Position numbers and translations under genes: made by a program. DNA of 60,869 nucleotides from JAAZIN01 sp964464625 (lineage in GTDB: Bacteria; Bacillota; Dethiobacteria; DTU022): contig CAYXKD010000007.1 in NCBI GenBank assembly GCA_964464625.1, forward strand, positions 1-60,869, read 5' to 3'. This document shows positions 33,525-42,357 of this stretch, piece after piece. The notes beneath the pieces were generated by a model, which was not told where the DNA came from, made no database searches, and worked only from the letters and a program-made list of their open reading frames with translations. Position 1 is the stretch's first letter; each line of letters starts with the position of its first letter.

Positions 33525-34451
33525 GTGGTGAAACAGATGAAAGAAAGCGGGACCGTTAATTATTTGAAACTTCTGGAAAAAGGGGAGCTGGCGCACCGTG
33601 CCGCCCTTTTAAAAGAACTTCTCGAACCCTGCTTACTGTGCCCCCGCGAATGCGGTGCCTTAAGAATTTCCGGTGAACGCGGCGAATGCGGCGCCGGAAA
33701 AGAAATTGAAATCTCAAGTTTTGGACCGCACTATGGAGAAGAGGGGCCTCTTGTGGGCAGAGGAGGCTCGGGAACAATCTTTTTTGCCTTTTGCAATCTT
33801 CGCTGTGTTTTTTGCCAGAATTATGAGATCAGCAGGGGGAAGCACAAATATTCTGTGACAATTGCAGAGCTGGCTGAGATCATGCTTGGGCTTCAAAGAA
33901 GGGGTTGCGTCAATATCAATTTTGTCACCCCAACCCATTTCACGCCCCAGATCGTCGAAGCTCTCCTGGTGGCGGCTGAAAAGGGCCTGCAGCTGCCGCT
34001 GGTTTACAACTGCGGTGGCTATGAAAGGGTTGAAACCCTGCGCCTGCTCCAGGGAATTGTGGATATCTACATGCCTGACCTGAAGTATGCCGGCGAGGAG
34101 ATTGCTCATAAGTACTCCGGGGTTACTGCATACCCCTTGATCATGAAAGAGGCTGTCAGGGAGATGCAGCGGCAGGTGGGGGAACTGAAGCTGGATAGGG
34201 ATGGGGTTGCTGTCAGGGGGCTTCTGATCCGCCACCTGGTCCTGCCGGGGAATCTTGGAGGCACTGCGGAGTTAATGGAGTTTATTGCCAGAGAGCTTTC
34301 CCCCAGATCCTGGATTAACGTTATGGAACAGTACCACCCTGTCTACCATGCCTCTCGTTATCCTGAAATCAACAGGAGAATTACCCGCAAAGAATTTTTA
34401 GAAGCGCTGACTGTTACCAAAAATATCAGCCCGGAGTTCAAACTGTTATAA
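33525..34451 (+). CDS. Radical SAM protein of the PflA-related type
   Basis: A 308-residue radical SAM enzyme. The cluster motif CxxxCxxC is Cys90, Cys94 and Cys97 in FCNLRCVFCQNY. An N-terminal Cys group (C36, C39, C43, C55 in CLLCPREC and GECGAG) may hold a second metal site. Segments such as NFVTPTHFTPQIVEAL, YNCGGYE and DIYMPDLKY are typical of the pyruvate-formate-lyase-activase-like family of unassigned function. The start is ambiguous among GTG 33525, GTG 33528 and ATG 33537. No glycyl-radical partner is adjacent. Confidence 0.85.
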   Translation: MVKQMKESGTVNYLKLLEKGELAHRAALLKELLEPCLLCPRECGALRISGERGECGAGKEIEISSFGPHYGEEGPLVGRGGSGTIFFAFCNLRCVFCQNYEISRGKHKYSVTIAELAEIMLGLQRRGCVNINFVTPTHFTPQIVEALLVAAEKGLQLPLVYNCGGYERVETLRLLQGIVDIYMPDLKYAGEEIAHKYSGVTAYPLIMKEAVREMQRQVGELKLDRDGVAVRGLLIRHLVLPGNLGGTAELMEFIARELSPRSWINVMEQYHPVYHASRYPEINRRITRKEFLEALTVTKNISPEFKLL

Positions 34452-34578
34452 TAATACAATTTGATTTTTACTTACATTCCTGCAGGAAAAACGCCCTTTC
34501 TAACGAAAAGATACCTAATACCCAAAATTGAGCGTCATCTATAAAAAAACTCAATATAAAAGGGGTGAGCTAATCAGC

Positions 34579-35898
34579 ATGGGTCTGGCAATTTTCAAAG
34601 GAGGCGTTCACCCGGAATACCGCAAGGAGTTAACCGCTTCTCTGGCTATTACCACCGCTCCAATTCCACAAAGAGTAATTATTCCACTACAGCAGCATAT
34701 CGGTGCTCCCTGCGAACCGCTGGTGGAGGTAGGTGAAGCTGTAAAGGCCGGCCAAAAGATCGGAGACAGTGAAAGCTTCGTTTCTGCACCGGTGCACGCA
34801 TCCATATCGGGAAAGGTAAGGGCTATCGAGCCCTGCAACCATCCTCTGGGCATGAAGGCAACTGCGGTAATCATTGAAAGTGATGGCGATGAAGAGGAAT
34901 ACATCGAATTTGATCCCGTAGACGATCTGGATAACCTTTCACCGGAGGAGATCCTGACACTCATCCGCAGCGCCGGCATTGTGGGGATGGGTGGAGCTGC
35001 TTTTCCGGCGCATGTGAAGTTGTCACCGCCTGAGGGTAAAACCATCGATACGGTGATTCTAAACGGCGCCGAGTGTGAACCGTACCTGACGGCAGATCAT
35101 CGCATTATGCTGGAAAAGCCTGATGAGGTTGTCTTTGGCCTCGAAATTATCATGAGAGCCCTGGGAGCAGGGCGGGGAATTATCGGGATTGAAGACAACA
35201 AGCCCGATGCCCTCAGGGTCATGGGGCAGGCGATTGAAGGCAAGTCTGATCTAAGCGTTGTTTCACTAAAAACAAAGTACCCCCAGGGTGCTGAAAAAAT
35301 GCTGATCCAGGTAACAACCCGGCGCAGTGTTCCCCCGGGCGGTCTGCCTCTTGATGTTGGCGTGGTCAACCACAATGTGGGCAGCGCCGCCGCCATATCG
35401 GAGGCGGTCAGGAAAGGCAGGCCATTGATTGAGCGGGTGATTACAGTCACCGGCGAAGGGATCAGGCGGCCGTCCAACCTGATGGTGCGCCTGGGTACTC
35501 CGGTAAGCGATCTTATTGACTTTTGCGGCGGTCTAAAAGAAGAAACTTGCAAGGTGATCATCGGCGGGCCGATGATGGGGCTGTCCCAGCCGACGACAGA
35601 CCTGCCCGTAATCAAGGGGACATCAGGCATTGTCGCCCTGACATCCGAGGATGTGGATCTTAGCGAAAGCAGCAGCTGCATCCGTTGTGCAAGGTGTGTT
35701 CAGGTCTGTCCCATAAAACTGGTTCCCACATTTATTGCCCAGGCGGCAGAGCACGGTCTTTTCGACAGAGCTGAAAAATTACATGCTGCCGATTGTATTG
35801 AATGCGGATGCTGCGCCTATATCTGCCCGGCCCGGATTCCCCTGACGCAATGGGTCAGGATTGCCAAGGCTGAAGTGCTCGCCAGGCAGAAAAGCTAA
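34579..35898 (+). CDS. rnfC: Rnf complex subunit C
   Basis: The 439-residue peripheral subunit of the Rnf ferredoxin:NAD+ oxidoreductase, which carries the NADH/FMN-binding site. The N-terminal part is the barrel-sandwich GGVHPEYRKELT, then the Rossmann-like part GIVGMGGAAFPAHVKL and the SLBB region. Two [4Fe-4S] sites, CIRCARCVQVCP and CIECGCCAYICP, lie near the C-terminus. AGGGGTGAGC precedes ATG 34579. An inverted repeat ATTGAG/CTCAAT at 34527-34555 lies in the leader and may be regulatory. It is the first gene of rnfCDGEAB. Confidence 0.95.
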   Translation: MGLAIFKGGVHPEYRKELTASLAITTAPIPQRVIIPLQQHIGAPCEPLVEVGEAVKAGQKIGDSESFVSAPVHASISGKVRAIEPCNHPLGMKATAVIIESDGDEEEYIEFDPVDDLDNLSPEEILTLIRSAGIVGMGGAAFPAHVKLSPPEGKTIDTVILNGAECEPYLTADHRIMLEKPDEVVFGLEIIMRALGAGRGIIGIEDNKPDALRVMGQAIEGKSDLSVVSLKTKYPQGAEKMLIQVTTRRSVPPGGLPLDVGVVNHNVGSAAAISEAVRKGRPLIERVITVTGEGIRRPSNLMVRLGTPVSDLIDFCGGLKEETCKVIIGGPMMGLSQPTTDLPVIKGTSGIVALTSEDVDLSESSSCIRCARCVQVCPIKLVPTFIAQAAEHGLFDRAEKLHAADCIECGCCAYICPARIPLTQWVRIAKAEVLARQKS

Positions 35899-35926
35899 GA
35901 GGCGCTTTGAGATGGGAGTGAGCAAT

Positions 35927-36895
35927 ATGAATGGAAAACTGGTAATATCTTCATCACCTCATGTGCGTACGATGCAATCAGTGCAAAGTGTCATGATCGA
36001 TGTACTCATCGCCCTGGGGCCCGTTGCAGTTGTGGCGGTGTTTCTTTTCGGTTACCAGGCACTTATCACCATGGGTGTAGCTGTTGGTGCTGCCATGCTG
36101 GCCGAGGCTATCTGGTTGCGGCGCCTGAATATATTTGGTGATGGAAGTGCTGCAGTAACCGGTTTGTTGCTGGCTATGACCCTGCCGCCCAATGTTCCCT
36201 GGTGGATCCCCGCTATCGGGGCGGTTACAGCGATTATCATCGGAAAGCAGGTTTACGGAGGCATTGGATACAATATTTTTAACCCAGCTCTTGTGGGCAG
36301 GGCCATCCTGGTGATCTCCTGGGGTTCCCGCCTGGCGGGTCCCATCTGGCCTGTCCCCAAACCCTTCCATTTTCTTGCTGATATTTCTTCTGTAACCACG
36401 GCAACTCCCCTGGCGGGTGAAGCTGAAGCTCTGAAAGTATCGCTGAGCCAGCTCCTTATCGGGAATATGGCCGGCTGCCTTGGCGAAACATCTGCCATTG
36501 CCCTGATTTTTGGAGCATTCTGGCTTCTCTACAAAGGCCACATTGACTGGCGGATCCCGGGCGGCTTTATGCTTACCGTCTGGATTATGGGCACCTTGTT
36601 TGGCGGCGGATTTTATCAGGAAAGCAATATGCTGACCGGTCTTTTTCATCTTCTCGCCGGAGGCGTTCTCCTTGGGGCGCTGTTTATGGCTACAGATATG
36701 GTTACCTCCCCGGTAACACCCAATGGCAGGCTCATATTCGGGGTGGGCTGCGGCTTGATCACTATGCTCATCCGCCTTTTTGGCGCCTATCCTGAGGGGG
36801 TTACCTTTGCTATTTTAACGATGAATGCGCTGACCCCCCTGATCGATAAATTTACCATACCCAGGAAATTCGGGGAGGTGAAGCGCTTTGCGTGA
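35927..36895 (+). CDS. rnfD: Rnf complex subunit D
   Basis: A 322-residue polytopic membrane subunit with about nine or ten helices, homologous to NqrB. The presumed covalent FMN site is the Thr in VTTATPLAGEAEA, which would be flavinylated by ApbE. Other typical segments are GYNIFNPALVGRAILVISWG and ATDMVTSPVTPNGRLIFG. GGGAG is 8 nt before ATG 35927. An upstream ATG at 35912 is less well placed. It overlaps rnfG by 8 nt. Confidence 0.95.
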   Translation: MNGKLVISSSPHVRTMQSVQSVMIDVLIALGPVAVVAVFLFGYQALITMGVAVGAAMLAEAIWLRRLNIFGDGSAAVTGLLLAMTLPPNVPWWIPAIGAVTAIIIGKQVYGGIGYNIFNPALVGRAILVISWGSRLAGPIWPVPKPFHFLADISSVTTATPLAGEAEALKVSLSQLLIGNMAGCLGETSAIALIFGAFWLLYKGHIDWRIPGGFMLTVWIMGTLFGGGFYQESNMLTGLFHLLAGGVLLGALFMATDMVTSPVTPNGRLIFGVGCGLITMLIRLFGAYPEGVTFAILTMNALTPLIDKFTIPRKFGEVKRFA

Positions 36896-37739
36896 CATTA
36901 TCCGTCTTATCTTAACCCTGCTTGTTGTTACCGCCGTGGCTGCAGGACTGCTGGCGGGAGCAAATATGGTTACCGCTCCGGCCATTGCTGAGCGGCAGGA
37001 GGAAGATTACCGCAATGCTCTCAAAGAATACTTTTCCCGGATGGATGGTTTTAAAAGCGAGCTTCTCGATGAGGATTCTTTTGATCTTGTTTATGATAAT
37101 TCAGGTGAGCTTCTAGGTGTGATGGCTTCGGCTGCTGTACAGGGTTATGATGGCTTCATTCGCTACAACTTGGCCGTGGATAGAGGAGGCAAAATACTGG
37201 GAATACGCATTGTGGAACACTCTGAAACCAAGGGTGTGGGCGATGTCATCGAGAAACCTGAATTCCAGAAACAGTTTGCCGGGAAAAGCCATCTCGATCC
37301 GCTGCAGCCCGGAGAGGATGTCGATATCGTTAGCGGCGCCACAAAAAGCACTGCTCCCATGATCGATTCAATCCGACAGCTTCTTGCGGTCATTGCCGGC
37401 AATTATCTTGCTATTGAGGAGGAGGAGCCTTTCGATATCACCGCCGTACCCGATGGTACCTACCGCGGCATAGGTGAAGGGCTCTTCGGCGGGATCGTTG
37501 TCGATGTCACCGTAGAGAGCGGTAAAATTACCGTCATCGAGATCGTTGAGCATGAAGAGACTCCCACTTACCTGGCCGAAGCTGCAGCCATCATTCCCCC
37601 ACAGATTATTGACGAACAGACCCTGGAAGTTGACACTAAGACGGGGGCTACCGAAAGCAGCGCCGGGATTGTCGAAGCTGTCCTTGCTGCCTTAACCCAG
37701 GCCCTGAACCCGGAAGGTGGTGAAAGCGGTGAAGAGTAA
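36888..37739 (+). CDS. rnfG: Rnf complex subunit G with two FMN-binding domains
   Basis: A 283-residue subunit with one N-terminal membrane anchor (about 5-26) and extracytoplasmic FMN-binding domains. The usual flavinylation motif Dxx(S/T)GAT is at 146-152 (DIVSGAT, acceptor Thr152). A second FMN-binding domain follows (about 184-272), beginning at YRGIGEGLFGGIVVDVTVESG and carrying DTKTGAT at 249-255 (acceptor Thr255). RnfG normally has one domain, so this is an added module. The TTG start is supported by GGGGAGGTG 7 nt upstream. Confidence 0.93.
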   Translation: MRDIIRLILTLLVVTAVAAGLLAGANMVTAPAIAERQEEDYRNALKEYFSRMDGFKSELLDEDSFDLVYDNSGELLGVMASAAVQGYDGFIRYNLAVDRGGKILGIRIVEHSETKGVGDVIEKPEFQKQFAGKSHLDPLQPGEDVDIVSGATKSTAPMIDSIRQLLAVIAGNYLAIEEEEPFDITAVPDGTYRGIGEGLFGGIVVDVTVESGKITVIEIVEHEETPTYLAEAAAIIPPQIIDEQTLEVDTKTGATESSAGIVEAVLAALTQALNPEGGESGEE

Positions 37740-38349
37740 TTACCTGAAAGATTTTACACGAGGGATTTTTGAAGAGAACCCCGTGTTCCGCCTTGTTCTG
37801 GGGATGTGTCCCACTCTTGCCATTACGGTCCTCATCAAAAACGGGTTGGGGATGGGCCTGGCTGTGGTGGCGGTGCTCACCTGCTCCAACATTGTCATCT
37901 CCAGCTTGCGGCGCTTTATTCCCGAACAGATCCGGATCCCCTGCTATATTGTGATCATCGCTACCTTTGTGACGATTATTGAAATGGTACTGCAGGCTTT
38001 TGTTCCCGCTCTCTATGCCGCCCTGGGGGTGTTTGTTCCCCTTATTGTGGTGAACTGCATCATTCTGGGCCGGGCTGAAGCCTTTGCCGGCAAGCAGCCG
38101 GTGCTACGCTCACTATTTGATGGACTCGGGAGCGGGCTGGGGTTTACCCTGGGTTTGCTGCTGCTCTCTCTGGTGCGGGAGGTTTTCGGCAACGGTACTT
38201 TTCTGGCCGAGACGAATTATGCTGTGCAGCTTTTTGGATCAAGCTTTGAACCTATGCGGGCCTTTGCACAGCCTGCGGGAGCCTTCATTGCATTGGGCTT
38301 GCTGCTGGCGCTGACAAATATCATCTTCAAACGGTTGCAAATCGATTAA
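37729..38349 (+). CDS. rnfE: Rnf complex subunit E
   Basis: A 206-residue membrane subunit with about six helices, paralogous to RnfA and NqrD. The N-terminus KDFTRGIFEENPVFRLVLGMCPTLAIT is diagnostic; the Cys in GMCPTLA is expected to share the intramembrane iron-sulfur site with RnfA. NCIILGRAEAFA is the second conserved Cys segment. I start at GTG 37729 because AAGGTGG lies 8 nt upstream; GTG 37717 and 37720 are alternatives. The frame overlaps the rnfG stop. Confidence 0.95.
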   Translation: MKSNYLKDFTRGIFEENPVFRLVLGMCPTLAITVLIKNGLGMGLAVVAVLTCSNIVISSLRRFIPEQIRIPCYIVIIATFVTIIEMVLQAFVPALYAALGVFVPLIVVNCIILGRAEAFAGKQPVLRSLFDGLGSGLGFTLGLLLLSLVREVFGNGTFLAETNYAVQLFGSSFEPMRAFAQPAGAFIALGLLLALTNIIFKRLQID

Positions 38350-38382
38350 GCCCGGTTCACAATTCTTTGACGGAGGAAAGTC

Positions 38383-38964
38383 ATGGAAAAGCTGATTTCA
38401 ATCCTGTTTATATATATTCTGGTGGACAATTTTGTCCTGCAGCGCTTTTTTGGGATCTGTCCGTTCTTGGGCGTTTCGCGGAAGATGGAGACTGCCATGG
38501 GGATGGGCATGGCGGTAGTCTTTGTGATCACAATCTCTACACTAGTGACATGGTTAATCCATTATCAGATCCTTGCCCCGCTGGGCCTGGAATTTCTACA
38601 GCTGGTCACCTTTATCCTGGTCATCGCCGGCATGGTGCAGCTTGTGGAAACCTTTTTGCGGAAGGCCAGCCCCACACTATACCAGGGGCTGGGAATTTTC
38701 CTTCCCCTCATCACGACCAACTGCGCTGTCCTGGCGGTGGCGCTGCTGGCGGTGCGCCAGGAATTTACGCTTCTTGAATCGGTTGTCTTCGGCATTGCCG
38801 CTTCGCTGGGCTTCTGGATGGCCCTGGTGATCATGTCGGGAATCAGAGAGCGTCTCGATCTGGCCAAAATACCGGCTCCGTTACAGGGCACCGCCATCAC
38901 CCTGATTACCGCGGGCATCCTCTCGCTGGCTTTTATGGGATTCAGGGGCATGTTGACTCTTTAA
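38383..38964 (+). CDS. rnfA: Rnf complex subunit A
   Basis: A 193-residue six-helix membrane subunit, the inverted partner of RnfE. Diagnostic segments are IYILVDNFVLQRFFGICPFLGVS and LPLITTNCAVLAVALL, which supply the Cys residues of the membrane iron-sulfur site. ACGGAGG lies 8 nt before the ATG. It follows rnfE by 33 nt and precedes rnfB. Confidence 0.96.
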   Translation: MEKLISILFIYILVDNFVLQRFFGICPFLGVSRKMETAMGMGMAVVFVITISTLVTWLIHYQILAPLGLEFLQLVTFILVIAGMVQLVETFLRKASPTLYQGLGIFLPLITTNCAVLAVALLAVRQEFTLLESVVFGIAASLGFWMALVIMSGIRERLDLAKIPAPLQGTAITLITAGILSLAFMGFRGMLTL

Positions 38965-39022
38965 TAGCAGAAGGTATGTGATTGCAAAGGACATATTTGA
39001 TTATTACAGCGAGGTGAGTACA

Positions 39023-39862
39023 GTGGAAATATTATATGCCATCGCCACCCTGGGAGGCGTAGGCATTCTCCTGGGTATTCTCCTGGGGGCAGCGGCGCAT
39101 TTTTTTGCCCTGGAAACCGACCCCCGGGTGGAAGCGGTTCGCAATGCCCTGCCCGGGGCCAACTGCGGCGCCTGTGCCTATGCGGGGTGCAATAAATATG
39201 CCGAAGCGATTGTTGAGGGCAGAGCGCCGGTTAATGCCTGTACTCCCGGCGGAAGTGCCTCTGCCGAAGCTATTGCCGCAATAATGGGGCAGGATGTCTC
39301 TGCGGTAGAAGAGGTGGTGGCTGCAGTATTCTGCCGTGGCGATAACGTGCGTGCCAGTGAAAAATTTCTCTATGACGGGATCTCCGACTGCGCCTATGCG
39401 CAGCAATATCACGGCGGTTTCAAAACCTGTCCCTATGGATGCCTGGGCCTGGGAAACTGTGTGCGGGTCTGTCCCTTTGACGCCATCGCCATGGGCCCGG
39501 ACGGATTGCCGCAGGTTGACGAAGAGCTATGCACCGGCTGCGGCCTTTGCCGCGATGCCTGCCCGCGCGGCATCATCCGCCTTGTTCCCAAAGGCAACCA
39601 GGGGCACCTGGTCTGGTGCAGCTCGCAAGAACGCGGAAAAGCTGTTACCAGGGCTTGTGAGGTGGGATGCACTGGCTGTAGGGCTTGTGTGCGGGCATGT
39701 CCACAGGAGGCCATTAGCATGGAAGGCAATCTTGCAGTAATCGATCTGGCTAAATGTGATGACTGCGGTCTCTGCATGGAGAAATGCCGCTTCGGTTCCA
39801 TCCTGCCTCGTAGTAAAGCCGGTGTTGACAACGCTGCTGCTCCGAAAGCTGCCAGCGCCTAA
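39023..39862 (+). CDS. rnfB: Rnf complex subunit B
   Basis: A 279-residue multi-cluster subunit that accepts electrons from ferredoxin. It has an N-terminal membrane helix (about 3-25), the CGACAYAGC domain, and a run of ferredoxin-type sites: CPYGCLGLGNCVRVCP, CTGCGLCRDACP, CTGCRACVRACP and CDDCGLCMEKC. GTG 39023 has GAGGTG 6 nt upstream; the longer frame from 38978 lacks a site. It ends the rnf operon, and a hairpin terminator lies 24 nt downstream. Confidence 0.95.
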   Translation: MEILYAIATLGGVGILLGILLGAAAHFFALETDPRVEAVRNALPGANCGACAYAGCNKYAEAIVEGRAPVNACTPGGSASAEAIAAIMGQDVSAVEEVVAAVFCRGDNVRASEKFLYDGISDCAYAQQYHGGFKTCPYGCLGLGNCVRVCPFDAIAMGPDGLPQVDEELCTGCGLCRDACPRGIIRLVPKGNQGHLVWCSSQERGKAVTRACEVGCTGCRACVRACPQEAISMEGNLAVIDLAKCDDCGLCMEKCRFGSILPRSKAGVDNAAAPKAASA

Positions 39863-39885
39863 AATTCAGGAGGATACTGTGATTG

Positions 39886-39923
39886 CGGGGCTGTCTCTCC
39901 GTCATACCGGGGCAGCCCCTTTT
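39886..39923 (+). terminator. Terminator after rnfB
   Basis: Arms GGGGCTG (39887-39893) and CAGCCCC (39913-39919) with a short inner CCG/CGG stem are followed by TTTTAATT. It ends the rnfCDGEAB unit. Confidence 0.6.
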
Positions 39924-40027
39924 AATTGTGGAGTAAACTTTGAGGACCCTGTTATTTCCCCTGTTATTTTTACCGCGGTGATGCTATATTAAATCCTGAG
40001 GGTAGATGATGAAGGAAGGGATTGACC

Positions 40028-41122
40028 TTGGCCTGGTTGCATGGAGACAAAGCAGAGAGGGACAATAAAGAGGAAAAGTCTTTTCTGTCGCATAAAAAAC
40101 GCATTATCCTCGCTGTTCTTGTTGTTCTTATCTTGACGGCTCTTATTCTTGCAGGCATCGCCGCGCAATTTTCCCGATTGAAACTGTTTGATTACAGGCA
40201 ACTGCTTATGGATACCGATGTGAGTGTTCAGCTATATGCCGGAACATCGGGAAAAGCTGGCAGGATTAGAAATGAACTTTTTGATGAGATGGGGCGCCTG
40301 GAGCGGCTCTTAAGCTACACTGATCGTTCCAGCGATGTGACAAAAATCAACGAAGCCGCCGGGAAAAAGGCTGTCCAGGTCAGTCCGGAGACTATGGAAG
40401 CAACCCGGTATGCGCTCGATTGTGCGGATTTATGCGAAGGGGCTTATGATCCTACCATTGCTCCCCTGATCGAGATATGGGGTTTCCAGGGAGAATGCTT
40501 TCGTGTGCCCTCTACTGAAGAAATCGAGGATAGTGGCTCCCTGATAGGTTATACCCTTGTGGAGATCGATACAGCCGGCAGAAAGATCTTTCTTCCCCGC
40601 CCTGGGATGGCGCTCGATCTTGGCGGTATTGCCAAGGGCTACATTGTTGACCGCGGTCTGGAGCTGCTTTCTCGCGCAGGCATTGGACATGCCCTCATTA
40701 ATGCAGGCGGCGACATCGGTATTCTCGGCTCCAAGCCCGACGGCTCCCCCTGGCGGATCGGGGTGAAACACCCGCGCCGGGAAGGAGATATTATTGCTGT
40801 AATTTCATGGTCCCAAAAGGGAGCGGTGGTTACCTCGGGGGATTACGAGCGCTATTTTGAAATGGAGGGCATGCGCTACCATCATATCCTTGATCCCGGG
40901 AGCGGTTACCCCTCCCGTGTCCTGATCAGTGCTACAGTGACAGCCCCGACTGTTGTTGAGGCGGACGCGCTGGCAACGGCTATTATGGTAATGGGTCCGC
41001 AGCGTGGCCTGGCTCTGGTGGAGAGCCTCCCCGGTGTAGAAGCCCTTCTAATCACTCCCGAACTCGAATTGCTTATCTCAAGCGGTCTGCAAGATCTTAT
41101 TGAGCTGCCGGGTGAAAAGTGA
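40028..41122 (+). CDS. apbE: FAD:protein FMN transferase
   Basis: An ApbE-type flavin transferase of about 364 residues that moves FMN from FAD to Thr of RnfD and RnfG. It has an N-terminal membrane anchor (about 25-47), so the catalytic domain is outside the membrane, as needed for RnfG. Family motifs are MDTDVSVQLYAG, ALDLGGIAKGYIVDRGLELL, INAGGDIGILG, HHILDPGSGYP and VVEADALATAIMVMG. AAGGAAGGG precedes two TTG codons; 40028 leaves an 8-nt spacer and 40022 only 2. It follows the rnf operon but after a terminator. Confidence 0.93.
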   Translation: MAWLHGDKAERDNKEEKSFLSHKKRIILAVLVVLILTALILAGIAAQFSRLKLFDYRQLLMDTDVSVQLYAGTSGKAGRIRNELFDEMGRLERLLSYTDRSSDVTKINEAAGKKAVQVSPETMEATRYALDCADLCEGAYDPTIAPLIEIWGFQGECFRVPSTEEIEDSGSLIGYTLVEIDTAGRKIFLPRPGMALDLGGIAKGYIVDRGLELLSRAGIGHALINAGGDIGILGSKPDGSPWRIGVKHPRREGDIIAVISWSQKGAVVTSGDYERYFEMEGMRYHHILDPGSGYPSRVLISATVTAPTVVEADALATAIMVMGPQRGLALVESLPGVEALLITPELELLISSGLQDLIELPGEK

Positions 41123-41226
41123 ATATGAATCTTCCTGGTAGATATTCTTCTTTTTTCTTTTAGCAACTGGCGTTTTGTTAAAAGGGAAAACTACCTTTTT
41201 GGATAATTTAATTAAGGGGAGCATGA

Positions 41227-41769
41227 ATGAAACGCAATCTTTTTGGGATCACCTACCTGGCGGTGTTGATCACCTTTGCCGTGGTGATTCACACTGTCGA
41301 AGCAGCCCTGCCGCTGCCAATGCCTGTTCCCGGGGTGCGTCTGGGGCTGGCGAATATGATCACTTTGCTTACCATTGTTCTCTACGGGGCGCGTAGCGGT
41401 CTGCTGGTGGCGGTGCTGCGCACGATCATCGGCAGTCTCATTGGCGGTACTTTTCTGGGATTCGGTTTCTGGCTGAGTCTTGCCGGGGGGGTGACCTGCA
41501 CTGTGATCATGTCCCTGGCGGTGCTCCTGATGCAGAAGGGTTATCTCAGCCTGATCTCCGTCAGCGTTCTCGGAGCAGCGGCGCATAATCTCGCCCAGCT
41601 TGCCGTTGCCGGAGCGATTATTGGCAGTAAGGCACTGCTACAGGGGTATTATCCCCTGCTGCTGCTGCTGTCAGTGCCCACCGGCATTTTTACCGGACTG
41701 GCTGCTTACTATCTTGAAGGTGTTACCAGGCGGGCGCTCCGCCAGGCCGGCAGACACGGTGCAGCCTGA
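41227..41769 (+). CDS. Gx transporter family protein (heptaprenyl diphosphate synthase component I-like)
   Basis: A 180-residue membrane protein with about five helices. The segments PVPGVRLGLANMITLLTI, ARSGLLVAVLRTIIGSLIGGTF and GAAAHNLAQL are typical of the family annotated as Gx transporter or heptaprenyl diphosphate synthase component I. Its fold resembles ECF-type S components, so small-molecule uptake is possible, but the function is unproven. It commonly sits near rnf and apbE genes in Clostridia. Its TGA overlaps the ATG of maf, indicating coupled translation. Confidence 0.85.
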   Translation: MKRNLFGITYLAVLITFAVVIHTVEAALPLPMPVPGVRLGLANMITLLTIVLYGARSGLLVAVLRTIIGSLIGGTFLGFGFWLSLAGGVTCTVIMSLAVLLMQKGYLSLISVSVLGAAAHNLAQLAVAGAIIGSKALLQGYYPLLLLLSVPTGIFTGLAAYYLEGVTRRALRQAGRHGAA

Positions 41770-42356
41770 TGGAGCTGATCCTGGCTTCACGATCTCCCCG
41801 CCGGGCAGCGTTGCTGCGCCAGGCCGGGATTCCTCATCGCGTCATTTTGAGCGATCTGCCGGAAGGGGAGCAGCAGCAATTTTTAGACCCCATTGAAATG
41901 GCGGTTTCCCTTGCTTTGCAGAAAGCCCGGGGGGTTGCCGCCACTCTTCAGGAAGGGCTTGTCCTCGGAGCCGATACGCTTATCTGCCACGGGGGTGAAA
42001 TTCTGGGAAAACCGGCAGACAGGGGCGAGGCCCGCCGGATGTTGCGCTGTCTGAGCGGCGGGAGGCATAGGGTGCTCACCGGGCTGGCTCTCGTTGATGT
42101 GCAGGCGAATAAGCAGGAAAGTTGTTTTTGTGAAACCCGTGTCTGGATGCGGATTCTGGAGGATGAGCTGATTGACGCCTATGTGGCTACCGGTGAACCG
42201 ATGGACAAAGCCGGAGCCTATGCCATCCAAGGGAAAGCGGCTATTTTCATAGAAAAACTTGAGGGATGCTATTTTAACGTGGTCGGATTACCTCTGCACC
42301 AGCTCTCTCTACTTCTCTCCCGCATGGGTATTAAACCATGGTCAGGATGGAGGTAA
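41769..42356 (+). CDS. maf: Maf family nucleotide pyrophosphatase
   Basis: A 195-residue Maf protein that hydrolyses dTTP/UTP or modified nucleotides and affects septum formation. Motifs are LASRSPRRAALLRQAG at the N-terminus, VLGADTLICHGGEILGKP with the catalytic Asp, and EPMDKAGAYAIQGKAAIFIEKLEG. The ATG overlaps the upstream stop. It begins the maf-radC-mreBCD order common in Clostridia. The length is typical. Confidence 0.95.
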   Translation: MELILASRSPRRAALLRQAGIPHRVILSDLPEGEQQQFLDPIEMAVSLALQKARGVAATLQEGLVLGADTLICHGGEILGKPADRGEARRMLRCLSGGRHRVLTGLALVDVQANKQESCFCETRVWMRILEDELIDAYVATGEPMDKAGAYAIQGKAAIFIEKLEGCYFNVVGLPLHQLSLLLSRMGIKPWSGWR

Positions 42357-42357
42357 A

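Noticed and set aside
39882..39991. Small frame starting GTG after AGGAGG downstream of rnfB
   Set aside because: It reads through the rnfB terminator hairpin, and its predicted peptide has no recognisable feature.
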